Origin: Streptomyces sp. HNM0574
Lineage (GTDB): Bacteria > Actinomycetota > Actinomycetes > Streptomycetales > Streptomycetaceae
DNA length: 64,000 bases
Reading direction: 5' to 3'
Assembly: GCF_012726235.1 (NCBI RefSeq)
Contig: NZ_JAASAH010000001.1
Location: forward strand, 310,001-374,000
A model generated the notes under the pieces. It made no database searches. It was not told the origin of the DNA and worked only from the letters and a program-made list of their open reading frames with translations. This document shows, in pieces, positions 35,951 through 43,764 of this stretch (position 1 is its first letter; each line of letters starts with the position of its first letter). The position numbers and the translations under genes are program-made.

Positions 35951-35992
35951 CTTCAACAAACTGTTGACGCAATGTTCTTCGCGCACTTAGCT
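35951..35992 (+). promoter_or_regulatory. uraD-hiuH-uricase promoter with palindromic operator
   Basis: TCAACA-AAC-TGTTGA (35953-35967), -35 TTGACG (35964-35969), 17-bp spacer, -10 TTAGCT (35987-35992); the start codon is 39 bp further on. The block CTTCAACAAACTGTTGACGC is the same as in the catalase promoter, with the repeat in the same register over the -35 box. Confidence 0.78.
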
Positions 35993-36030
35993 ATTCCCAG
36001 CCCGAACAGCACCACGGCTTCGGAGGCCCC

Positions 36031-36564
36031 GTGACCACGCGTCTCGCACCAGGTCTGGCCTGGTTCAACTCCGCCGTGGAGAGCGACGCATCAGCCGCGC
36101 TCCACGACATCTGTGCCGCCCGGGCGTGGGGGGACGCGCTGCTCGCCAAGCGCCCCTACGCCGACGCATCCGCCCTGTTCACCGCGAGCGACGCCGCCAT
36201 GGCGGAACTCAGTGCCCAGGGGCTCGCGGAAGCGATGTCGGGCCACCCGCCCATCGGCCGCCCCAAGCCCGGCGACCCCACCTCCTCCCGCGAACAGCGG
36301 GGGATGTCGGGAGCGTCCGAGGAACTGAAGGCGGAGATGCTCGAACTCAACCTGGCCTACCAGGACAAGTTCGGGCACGTGTTCCTGATCTGCGCCACCG
36401 GCCTGTCCGGCGAGCAGATGCGGGACGCCGTCCGCAACCGGATGGACAACTCCCCGGAACAGGAACGCGAGATCGTCCGCAATGAGCTGGTGAAGATCAA
36501 CCGCATCCGACTGCAGGGCCTGGTCAAGACAGCGCCCGCACAGAAGGAGACCGAGCAGGCATGA
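36031..36564 (+). CDS. uraD: 2-oxo-4-hydroxy-4-carboxy-5-ureidoimidazoline (OHCU) decarboxylase
   Basis: 177 residues from GTG 36031 (ggaggcccc upstream). The catalytic His lies in SGHPPIGRP; the C-terminal helices have the conserved YQDKFGHVFLICATGLSG and ending RNELVKINRIRLQGL. It decarboxylates OHCU to S-allantoin, the last step from urate. It is all-helical and cytosolic. It is first in a three-gene operon with overlaps or short gaps to hiuH (4-bp overlap) and uricase (7 bp). Confidence 0.95.
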   Translation: MTTRLAPGLAWFNSAVESDASAALHDICAARAWGDALLAKRPYADASALFTASDAAMAELSAQGLAEAMSGHPPIGRPKPGDPTSSREQRGMSGASEELKAEMLELNLAYQDKFGHVFLICATGLSGEQMRDAVRNRMDNSPEQEREIVRNELVKINRIRLQGLVKTAPAQKETEQA

Positions 36565-37016
36565 GCAGCACACACGAAGCTCCCGGCGCCGTCGACCAGA
36601 CCTCCGTGTCCACCCACATCCTGGACACGAGCGTCGGACGGCCCGCCGCGGGAGTGGCCGTAGCGCTGAGCGTGCGTGCCGGACGCGACGCCGCATGGAC
36701 GGCGCACGGCGCGTCGAAGACCGACGCCGACGGGCGCTGCAAGGACCTCCCGGCCCTGCCGGAGGGCACCTCGCACGTACGGATCGACTTCGAGGTCGAC
36801 TCGTACTTCGCGAGCAAGGAAGAGGAAAACCAGCAAGCCGAGGTACGGCAGGACGCCCCCCGCACAAGGGACAGCGCCCCTGGAGACAGGGACCGTGGCA
36901 GCAACTCCCCGTTCTTCCCCGAAGTGAGCGTCACCTTCGCGGTCGAGCCGGGCGAGCACTACCACGTACCGCTGCTGCTCAACCCGTTCGGCTACTCCGT
37001 GTACCGAGGGAGCTGA
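36561..37016 (+). CDS. hiuH: 5-hydroxyisourate hydrolase (transthyretin-like)
   Basis: 151 residues. STHILDTSVGRPAAGVAV holds the first catalytic His; the C terminus ends YSVYRGS, the family signature, and HYHVPLLLNPFGYS precedes it. It hydrolyses 5-hydroxyisourate, the unstable uricase product, to OHCU. The usual length is near 110-120 residues; here there are ~15 extra N-terminal residues and an insert of ~30 charged residues (EEENQQAEVRQDAPRTRD and on) between Tyr-Phe and the FFPEVSVTF strand. Coupled to uraD by 4 bp. Confidence 0.95.
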   Translation: MSSTHEAPGAVDQTSVSTHILDTSVGRPAAGVAVALSVRAGRDAAWTAHGASKTDADGRCKDLPALPEGTSHVRIDFEVDSYFASKEEENQQAEVRQDAPRTRDSAPGDRDRGSNSPFFPEVSVTFAVEPGEHYHVPLLLNPFGYSVYRGS

Positions 37017-37023
37017 CACCGAT

Positions 37024-37956
37024 ATGCCCACGTTTCTCGGCCAGAATCAGTACGGCAAGGCGGAGAACCGCGTCGTCAAGATCGTGCGGGACGGCGATAC
37101 CCACCACATCAAGGACCTGAACGTCTCCGTGGCGCTCAGCGGCGACCTGGACGACGTCCACTACTCCGGGTCCAACGCCCACGTCCTGCCGACCGACACC
37201 ACGAAGAACACCGTGTTCGCCTTCGCCAAGGAACACGGCATCGAGTCCGCCGAGCAGTTCGCCATCCACCTCGCCCGGCACTTCGTCGACAGCTGCGAGC
37301 CGATCCACCGGGCCCGCATCCGCGTCGAGGAGTACAGCTGGGAGCGGATAGCCAGCTCCGACGCCAACTCCCGCTTCATAGGCGCCGACGAGGTCAGCCA
37401 CTCCTTCGTCCGCAAGGGCCAGGAGACCCGCACCGCGCAGGTCACCTACGACGGCGAGAACTTCGAGGTCCTCAGCGGTCTCAAGGGCCTCACCGTCATG
37501 AACTCCACCAACTCGGAGTTCTGGGGCTACATCAAGGACAAGTACACGACGCTGCAGGAGGACTACGACCGCATCCTGGCCACCGAGGTCGCCTCCGTCT
37601 GGCGGCACGGCTGGGACTGCGACGAGAAGCGCATGCCCAACTGGGAGAAGTCCTACGAGCAGACCAAGAAGCACATGCTCCAGGCCTTCGCCGAGACGTA
37701 CTCGCTCTCGCTCCAGCAGACCCTGTTCCAGATGGGCGCGCGGATCATCAACAGCCGCGCCGAGGTGGACGAGATCCGCTTCTCCATGCCGAACAAGCAC
37801 CACTTCCGCGTGGACCTCTCGCCCTTCGACATGAAGAACGAGGCCGCCGACGGCGCCGTGTACTACGCCGCCGACCGCCCCTACGGGCTCATCGAGGCCA
37901 CGGTGCTGCGTGACGGCGCCGACGCCCGCATCCCGGTCGACATGACCAACCTGTGA
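37024..37956 (+). CDS. pucL: factor-independent urate oxidase (uricase)
   Basis: 310 residues. Urate-site residues are the Lys in QYGKAENR near residue 12, the Thr in VLPTDTTKNTVFAF and the His/Asn region SMPNKHHFRVDLSPF. Two T-fold repeats are visible (RIRVEEYSWERI; the second starts FEVLSGLKGLTVMNSTNSEFWGY). It oxidizes urate with O2 to 5-hydroxyisourate and H2O2, without cofactor. Third gene of the operon. H2O2 production links it to the catalase gene that shares its operator. Confidence 0.96.
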   Translation: MPTFLGQNQYGKAENRVVKIVRDGDTHHIKDLNVSVALSGDLDDVHYSGSNAHVLPTDTTKNTVFAFAKEHGIESAEQFAIHLARHFVDSCEPIHRARIRVEEYSWERIASSDANSRFIGADEVSHSFVRKGQETRTAQVTYDGENFEVLSGLKGLTVMNSTNSEFWGYIKDKYTTLQEDYDRILATEVASVWRHGWDCDEKRMPNWEKSYEQTKKHMLQAFAETYSLSLQQTLFQMGARIINSRAEVDEIRFSMPNKHHFRVDLSPFDMKNEAADGAVYYAADRPYGLIEATVLRDGADARIPVDMTNL

Positions 37957-37961
37957 CGCGC

Positions 37962-38011
37962 GGCGGGCGCCGCCCGCAAGGTCCCGCACGCCGCTCACGG
38001 CGGCGCCCGCC
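37962..38011 (+). terminator. inverted repeat between uricase and permease
   Basis: GGCGGGCGCCGCC (37962-37974) and GGCGGCGCCCGCC (37999-38011) are perfectly complementary across 24 bp, starting 6 bp after the uricase stop. It may partly terminate or stabilize the uricase transcript before the permease. Confidence 0.55.
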
Positions 38012-38072
38012 CCGTCCACCACCACTTCCACCGGCCCGATCCCAGCCGGCGCCCCCATCCGAGAGGTTGGAG

Positions 38073-39497
38073 ATGGCACACCCAGCACGTCCCGACGCCG
38101 ACGGCGTTCCGGCGGGCCAGAGCCCCGAAGGCAGCGGCGTCCACCCCGTGGACGAGAAGCTTCCCGCCGCGAAGATGATCCCCGCGGCCCTCCAGCACAT
38201 CGCCGCCATGTACGCCGGTGTCGTCGCGCCGCCGCTCATCATCGGCCAGGCCTGCGGGCTCGACGCTCAGGGCATGACGCTGCTGATCGCCGCCAGCCTC
38301 TTCATCGCCGGTATGGCGACCCTGCTCCAGACCCTCGGCATCGGCCGCCTCGCGGGCAACCGGCTGCCGTTCGTCAACGCCGCCTCCTCCGCCGGCATCG
38401 CCCCCATGCTCGCCATCGCCGACCAGGCGCCCGAGGGCCGCGGACTGCCCACCATCCTCGGCGCCGTCCTGGTGGCCGGAGTCTTCTGCCTGATCGTCGG
38501 CCCCTTCTTCGGCCGGCTGCTGCGGTTCTTCCCGCCCCTGGTGACGGGCGTCGTCATCACCCTCATCGGCGTCTCGCTGATGCCCGTGCCCGTGAAGTGG
38601 GCACAGGGCGGCGACGACGCGGCCGCCGACTTCGGCTCCATGCCGAACCTCGCGCTCGCCGCGTTCACCCTCGTCGTCATCCTGCTCGTGCAGCGCTTCG
38701 GGCGCGGCTTCCTCCGCCAAGTGGCCCTGCTCGTCGGCCTGTTCGCGGGAACCCTGGCCGCCATCCCGTTCGGCAAGGCCGACCTCGGGGCCATCCGGGA
38801 CGCGCCCATCGCCGCGCTGCCGCAGCCGTTCCACTTCGGCGCGCCCGAGTTCCAGCCTGCCGCGATCCTCTCGCTGTGCATCGTGATGCTGGTGCTGATG
38901 ACCGAGTCCTCCGCCGGAATGCTCGCGCTCGGCACGATCTGCGAACGCGACTGCGACAAGCACACCATCACCCGCGGCCTGCGCACCGACGGCATCGCCT
39001 CCGTCGTCGGCTCCCTCTTCGGCTCCTTCGCGACCAGCGCCTTCGCGCAGAACGTCGGCGTCGTCACCCTGACCAAGGTGCGCAGCCGGTTCGTCGTCGC
39101 CGTCGCCGGTGCCACCCTCGTCGTGCTGGGGCTCTTCCCCGTCCTCGGCGCCGTCGTCAACCTGGTGCCCATGCCGGTGCTGGGCGGCGCGGGTATCGTC
39201 CTGTTCGGCTCCATCTCCGTGAGCGGTATCCGTACGCTCTCCGAGGCCGGGCTCGACGACAGCTCCAACATCATCCTCGTCGCCGTGTCCCTGGGCGCGG
39301 GCATCATCCCGCTCGCCGCGCCCACCTTCTACGAGGACTTCCCCAGCTGGGCCCAGACCGTCCTGGGATCCGGCATCAGCGCGGGCGCGCTCGTCGCCGT
39401 CACGCTGAACCTCTTCTTCCACCATCTCGGCACCCGGAGCGGAAAGGGCGCGGTTCTGTCAGCCGCCCCGGCCGGTTCCGGCACTCAAATCTCCTAG
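38073..39497 (+). CDS. NCS2 (NAT) family xanthine/uric acid permease
   Basis: 474 residues from ATG 38073 (gagaggttggag upstream). The TM1 signature ALQHIAAMYAGVVAPPLIIG has the QH pair of nucleobase-ascorbate transporters; the TM8 Glu lies in LMTESSAGMLALGTI and the region FATSAFAQNVGVVTLTKVRSR is the family signature. It probably imports urate or xanthine by proton symport, given its place after uricase. The upstream in-frame extension to 37953 is Pro/Arg-rich and rejected. Confidence 0.92.
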   Translation: MAHPARPDADGVPAGQSPEGSGVHPVDEKLPAAKMIPAALQHIAAMYAGVVAPPLIIGQACGLDAQGMTLLIAASLFIAGMATLLQTLGIGRLAGNRLPFVNAASSAGIAPMLAIADQAPEGRGLPTILGAVLVAGVFCLIVGPFFGRLLRFFPPLVTGVVITLIGVSLMPVPVKWAQGGDDAAADFGSMPNLALAAFTLVVILLVQRFGRGFLRQVALLVGLFAGTLAAIPFGKADLGAIRDAPIAALPQPFHFGAPEFQPAAILSLCIVMLVLMTESSAGMLALGTICERDCDKHTITRGLRTDGIASVVGSLFGSFATSAFAQNVGVVTLTKVRSRFVVAVAGATLVVLGLFPVLGAVVNLVPMPVLGGAGIVLFGSISVSGIRTLSEAGLDDSSNIILVAVSLGAGIIPLAAPTFYEDFPSWAQTVLGSGISAGALVAVTLNLFFHHLGTRSGKGAVLSAAPAGSGTQIS

Positions 39498-39538
39498 GGC
39501 CCTGCCGTGCCCACCCCCGAGTGACACGAGGAAACACC

Positions 39539-40936
39539 ATGGCAGACCACACACCGTCCGCAGCACAGCGCATCGTCATCGAGAACTGCGCCGTCGCCAC
39601 CGTGGACGGACAGGACACGGAGTACGCCACAGGGCATGTGGTCGTCGCGGGCAACCGCATCGAATCCGTCGGACCGGGACCCGCCCCCCAGGGTCTCGAA
39701 GGAGTCGTGCGCCGCGTCGACGGCACCGGGCACCTGGTCACGCCCGGACTGGTCAACACCCACCACCACTTCTACCAGTGGCTCACGCGCGGACTCGCGC
39801 AGGAGGCCAACCTCTTCGAGTGGCTGGTGGCCCTCTACCCGATCTGGTCGCGGATCGACGAGGACATGGTCTACACGGCGGCCCGCGGCTCCCTCGGCAT
39901 GATGGTGCGCGGCGGTGTCACCACCGCCATGGACCACCACTACGTGTTCCCCCGCGGCGCCGGCGACCTCCTCGGCGCCGAGATCCGCGCCGCGCAGGAG
40001 ATGGGCGTCCGGTTCAACCCCACCCGCGGCTCCATGGACCGCGGTTCCTCCGACGGCGGGCTGCCGCCGGACTTCGCGGTGGAGACCACCGAGGGCGCGC
40101 TCGCCGCGACCGAGGAGGCCGTCGACACGTACCACGACGCCTCCTTCGACTCGATGCTCCGCGTCGGCGTCGCCCCCTGCTCCCCGTTCTCCGTCAGCAC
40201 CGACCTGCTGAAGGAGGCCGCGGTCCTCGCCCGCCGCAAGGGCGTACGGCTGCACACGCACGGTTCGGAGACGGCGGAGGAAGAACAGTTCTGCAAGGAG
40301 CTGTTCGGCATGGGGCCCACCGACTACCTGGAGTCGACGGGCTGGCTCGGCGACGACGTGTGGATGGCGCACTGCGTCCACATGACCGACTCCGACATCG
40401 CCGCCTTCGCCCGCACCGGCACCGGCGTCGCCCACTGCCCCTCGTCCAACGCCCGTCTCGGCGCGGGCATCGCCCGCGTGCCCGACATGCTCAACTCCGG
40501 GGTCCCCGTCGGGCTCGGCGTCGACGGCACGGCGTCGAACGAGACCGGCGAGCTCCACACGGAGCTCCGCAACACCCTCCTCGTCAACCGTCTCGGACCG
40601 CACGCCCATAAGGCGCTCAGCGTCCGCAAGGCGCTGCGTCTGGGCACCTACGGGGGCGCCCAAGTACTGGGCAGGCAGCAGGAGATCGGCTCGCTGGAGC
40701 CGGGGAAGCTCGCCGACCTGGTGCTCTGGAAGCTCGACGGCATGGCCCACTCCTCGATCGAGGACCCGGTCGCCGCTCTTGTCCTCGGAGCCCCGGCACC
40801 CGTGACGCTGTCGCTGGTCAACGGGCGACCGGTCGTCGAGGACAACCGCCTCACCACGGTGGACGAGGACGACATCGCGCGCACCGCGCGGGCCGAGGCA
40901 CAGCGGCTCGCCCGGATCGCCCAGGACGCGGGCTGA
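39539..40936 (+). CDS. guanine / 8-oxoguanine deaminase (amidohydrolase)
   Basis: 465 residues from ATG 39539. Amidohydrolase metal motifs: the first His pair in VNTHHHFYQWLTRG, His in LHTHGSETAEEE, His in MAHCVHMTDSD and Asp in LGVDGTASNETG. The motif set and ~450-residue length fit the 8-oxoguanine deaminase/TrzA-like group rather than the shorter guanine deaminases of the cytidine-deaminase fold. It converts guanine (or 8-oxoguanine) to xanthine (or urate) plus ammonia, feeding xanthine dehydrogenase or uricase. It follows the permease by 41 bp, so the two are probably co-transcribed. Confidence 0.88.
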   Translation: MADHTPSAAQRIVIENCAVATVDGQDTEYATGHVVVAGNRIESVGPGPAPQGLEGVVRRVDGTGHLVTPGLVNTHHHFYQWLTRGLAQEANLFEWLVALYPIWSRIDEDMVYTAARGSLGMMVRGGVTTAMDHHYVFPRGAGDLLGAEIRAAQEMGVRFNPTRGSMDRGSSDGGLPPDFAVETTEGALAATEEAVDTYHDASFDSMLRVGVAPCSPFSVSTDLLKEAAVLARRKGVRLHTHGSETAEEEQFCKELFGMGPTDYLESTGWLGDDVWMAHCVHMTDSDIAAFARTGTGVAHCPSSNARLGAGIARVPDMLNSGVPVGLGVDGTASNETGELHTELRNTLLVNRLGPHAHKALSVRKALRLGTYGGAQVLGRQQEIGSLEPGKLADLVLWKLDGMAHSSIEDPVAALVLGAPAPVTLSLVNGRPVVEDNRLTTVDEDDIARTARAEAQRLARIAQDAG

Positions 40937-40973
40937 TCCCCGCGTCCCCACTGAACTCCGGGGTGCATCACAT

Positions 40974-41041
40974 CCGTCCGGCGGCCGGCAGCCGCCGGAC
41001 GGCCCCGGAACCCCGGCCGGGAGGGACGGCTCCCGGCCGGG
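40974..41041 (+). terminator. two tandem perfect hairpins after guanine deaminase
   Basis: CCGTCCGGCGGC-cggca-GCCGCCGGACGG (40974-41002) and CCCGGCCGGGAG-ggacgg-CTCCCGGCCGGG (41012-41041). They lie 38 and 76 bp after the stop and should end transcription. Confidence 0.8.
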
Positions 41042-41121
41042 TCTGAGCAGCTGGTGCGCCCCCGGCGCGTGCCGCACCGCGAGAGCGGGACGGAGCGCGC
41101 CGGGGCGAAGATGCTCAGACG

Positions 41122-41165
41122 CTGCCCCGGAGATGTGGCCCAAACACTTCACATCTCCGGGGCAG
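41122..41165 (+). promoter_or_regulatory. 16-bp perfect inverted repeat upstream of second purine permease
   Basis: CTGCCCCGGAGATGTG (41122-41137), 12-base loop gcccaaacactt, CACATCTCCGGGGCAG (41150-41165). It stands apart from the two terminators before it, lies 173 bp ahead of the permease start and has a less GC-pure sequence than a typical terminator here. It may be a third terminator or a structured leader/operator. The rest of the 402-bp gap (40937-41338) holds no gene. Confidence 0.55.
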
Positions 41166-41338
41166 TTGGTGAACCCGAGCCAGGGCGCGACAGGCCGACG
41201 GCGGTACTCCGGGACGACCTCCACGGCCGTACGTCGCACACAACCGCATATCGAGCACGACCTTGCACATGCACAGCCTCCGGGAAGCGCGTACCGGTCA
41301 TCCGGGCCGGTACTGGAAAACGACAGGAGGAACCGCTC

Positions 41339-42838
41339 GTGGCCAATCAGCCCCGGTTCACCAAGCAAGGCACGACCCCAGAGGCGGACGACGGAGCGGG
41401 TGAGAAGCACCCGGTCGACCAGTCGCTCCCGCCGCTCAAACTCTTCACCACGGGACTCCAGCACGTCGCCGCCATGTACGCCGGCGTCGTCGCACCGCCC
41501 CTCGTCATCGGTGCGGCCGTGGGCCTCTCCGTGACCGAACTGACGTTCCTCACCGGCGCGAACCTCTTCATGGCGGGCATCGCGACGCTCCTCCAGACGC
41601 TCGGCATCTGGAAGATCGGCGCGAAGCTGCCGTTCGTCAACGGCGTCACCTTCGCCTCCGTCGCCCCCATGCTGGCGATCAACAAGTCGGAGGGCGCCGA
41701 GAACGCGCTGCCCGTCATCTTCGGCGCGACGATGGTCGCCGCGGCGCTCGGCTTCGTCATCGCCCCGTACTTCAGCAAACTCGTACGGTTCTTCCCGCCG
41801 GTCGTCACCGGCACCGTCATCACCCTCATCGGCATCTCGCTGATGCCGGTCACCTTCAACTGGGCCCAGGGAGGCGACGAACAGGCCGCCGACTACGGCT
41901 CGCCCAAGAACATCGCCATGGCGGGCGTCACGCTCGTCATCGTGCTGCTGCTGCGCCGCTTCACCACCGGGTTCATGAAGCAGGTCGCGGTGCTCGCCGG
42001 CCTCGTCATCGGCACGCTGATCGCGATACCCGTCGGCATCACCGACTTCAGCGCCCTCGGCCAGGCCGACGTCATCGGCTTCCCCACGCCGTTCCACTTC
42101 GGCGCACCGCAGTTCGCCATCGCGGCGATCATCTCCATGTGTGTGGTCATGCTCGTCTCGATGACCGAGTCCACGGCCGACATGCTCGCCCTCGGCGAGA
42201 TCGTCGACAAGCCGTCCGGTGAGAAGACCATCGCGGCCGGACTGCGCGCCGACACCCTCGGCTCGTTCGTCAGCCCCTTCTTCAACGGCTTCCTGTGCAG
42301 CGCCTTCGCGCAGAACATCGGGCTCGTCGCCATGACGAAGATCCGCAGCCGGTTCGTCGTCGCCGCGGGCGGCGGCATCCTGATCCTGATGGGTCTGTGT
42401 CCGCTGGCCGCCGCGCTCATCGCGACCGTGCCGCAGCCGGTGCTGGGCGGCGCGGGCGTCGTGCTGTTCGGCTCCGTCGCGGCGAGCGGTATCCAGACGC
42501 TGGTGAAGGCCGGCATCGAGAAGGACAACAACGTCCTGATCATCGCGGTCTCGCTGGCCGTCGGCGTCATCCCGATCACCGCGCCGGAGTTCTACCACTC
42601 GTTCCCGGAGAGCGCGAAGATCATCCTGGACTCGGGCATCTCCACCGGCTGTGTCACGGCCATCGTGCTCAACCTCCTCTTCAACCACATCGGAGGCAGC
42701 AAGGAGGCCGACGACGTCACCTCACCCATGGAGCCGGGCGGCGAAATCCCGCACCAGCGTTCCCACCCCGACGACGAGCCGGGACCCGGCGAGGCGGGCC
42801 CCCACCCCACCCCGTCCCCCGAGGGCTCGAAGGCGTAG
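41339..42838 (+). CDS. NCS2 (NAT) family xanthine/uracil permease
   Basis: 499 residues from GTG 41339, just after gacaggagg. The core is close to the protein encoded at 38073-39497: GLQHVAAMYAGVVAPPLVIG, VSMTESTADMLALGEI and GFLCSAFAQNIGLVAMTKIRSRFVV. The two permeases look like ancient duplicates. The N terminus (~45 residues) and the hydrophilic C terminus differ. It has its own leader and two terminators behind it, so it is expressed separately from the guanine deaminase transcript. Substrate: xanthine or urate, by family. Confidence 0.92.
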   Translation: MANQPRFTKQGTTPEADDGAGEKHPVDQSLPPLKLFTTGLQHVAAMYAGVVAPPLVIGAAVGLSVTELTFLTGANLFMAGIATLLQTLGIWKIGAKLPFVNGVTFASVAPMLAINKSEGAENALPVIFGATMVAAALGFVIAPYFSKLVRFFPPVVTGTVITLIGISLMPVTFNWAQGGDEQAADYGSPKNIAMAGVTLVIVLLLRRFTTGFMKQVAVLAGLVIGTLIAIPVGITDFSALGQADVIGFPTPFHFGAPQFAIAAIISMCVVMLVSMTESTADMLALGEIVDKPSGEKTIAAGLRADTLGSFVSPFFNGFLCSAFAQNIGLVAMTKIRSRFVVAAGGGILILMGLCPLAAALIATVPQPVLGGAGVVLFGSVAASGIQTLVKAGIEKDNNVLIIAVSLAVGVIPITAPEFYHSFPESAKIILDSGISTGCVTAIVLNLLFNHIGGSKEADDVTSPMEPGGEIPHQRSHPDDEPGPGEAGPHPTPSPEGSKA

Positions 42839-42915
42839 CGGGCGGCAGCCTTCGACCCACCCCGGGAAACCCTCGGGGTTCGGGAACTCCCGGAGCTCCG
42901 GGACCTGTTGCACAC

Positions 42916-42992
42916 CGTCCGGCGGGCCCCCACCCCGCCGGACGCGACACGGCCTCGCCGGGTGCGCCGCACAGCGCACCCGGCGAGGCCGT
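42916..42992 (+). terminator. two strong hairpins after the permease
   Basis: CGTCCGGCGGG-cccccac-CCCGCCGGACG (42916-42944) and ACGGCCTCGCCGGGTGCGC-cgcaca-GCGCACCCGGCGAGGCCGT (42949-42992, a perfect 19-bp stem). They end the purine operon before the methyltransferase gene. Confidence 0.88.
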
Positions 42993-43056
42993 CGCCGCGT
43001 TCAGGGGCGCCGGTGCCGCCTGGCGGAAGCTCCGCGGGCGGTGCGAAGCTGCCCCG

Positions 43057-43764
43057 ATGAGTGCCGGGACCGCGTACCACGGGGACATGGGCGAGCACTT
43101 CGCCGCCGCGTCGGCGAAGAGCCTCTACCACGCGCACACCGACCGCCCCGCCCTGCGGGAACTCGCGGGCGACGTGACCGGCGCACGGGTGCTGGAACTC
43201 GGCTGCGGAGCAGGGCACTTCGCGGCCGAACTGCTGGAGCGCGGCGCCGGACAGGTCGTCGGCCTCGACGGGAGCGAGAGCCTGCTCCGCGCCGCCCGGG
43301 CACAGCTCGGCGCCCGCGCCGTACTGCACCGGCACGACCTGGAGGACCCGCTCACCCTCCTGGAGGACCGGTCCTTCGACCTGGGCGTCATGGCCCTGGC
43401 CTACAACCACCTCGACGCGCGGGAGCAGTTGCTCGCCGAACTGCGGCGCGTGCTGCGCCCCGGCGCGGCGCTGCTCGTCTCCACGACCCACCCCACCGCC
43501 GACTGGACCTACTTCGGCGGCTCCTACTTCACCGAGGAACGCGTGAAGCTGCCCTTCGGCGACGCGTTCGCGCTGGACTACTGGCGGATGCCGCTGGAGA
43601 CCTTCCTCGGCGAGTTCCTCGGGGCCGGATTCGTCCTGGAGAAGCTCGTGGAACCACGCGCGCGGGAGGAGGGCAGGCCCGTCGACCCGGTCCGCCACGA
43701 CAAGACGCACCGGCAGCCGGTCTTCCTCGCCGCCCGCTTCCGGGCTCCCGGCGGGACGTCATGA
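43057..43764 (+). CDS. class I SAM-dependent methyltransferase
   Basis: 235 residues from ATG 43057. SAM site: VLELGCGAGHFAAELLERGA, acidic VGLDGSESLL, then RSFDLGVMALAYNHL and LRPGAALLVSTTHPTADW. It belongs to the broad UbiE/methyltransf_11 family and no acceptor is evident. The last 6 bp overlap the convergent protease gene (stops at 43764 and 43759). It is separated from the purine genes by strong terminators and is probably unrelated to them. Confidence 0.85.
   Translation: MSAGTAYHGDMGEHFAAASAKSLYHAHTDRPALRELAGDVTGARVLELGCGAGHFAAELLERGAGQVVGLDGSESLLRAARAQLGARAVLHRHDLEDPLTLLEDRSFDLGVMALAYNHLDAREQLLAELRRVLRPGAALLVSTTHPTADWTYFGGSYFTEERVKLPFGDAFALDYWRMPLETFLGEFLGAGFVLEKLVEPRAREEGRPVDPVRHDKTHRQPVFLAARFRAPGGTS

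Noticed and set aside
39494..42688. 3.2-kb minus-strand open frame opposite guanine deaminase and permease
   Set aside because: Asp/Glu/Arg/Gly-rich shadow of membrane-protein genes, no recognisable family.
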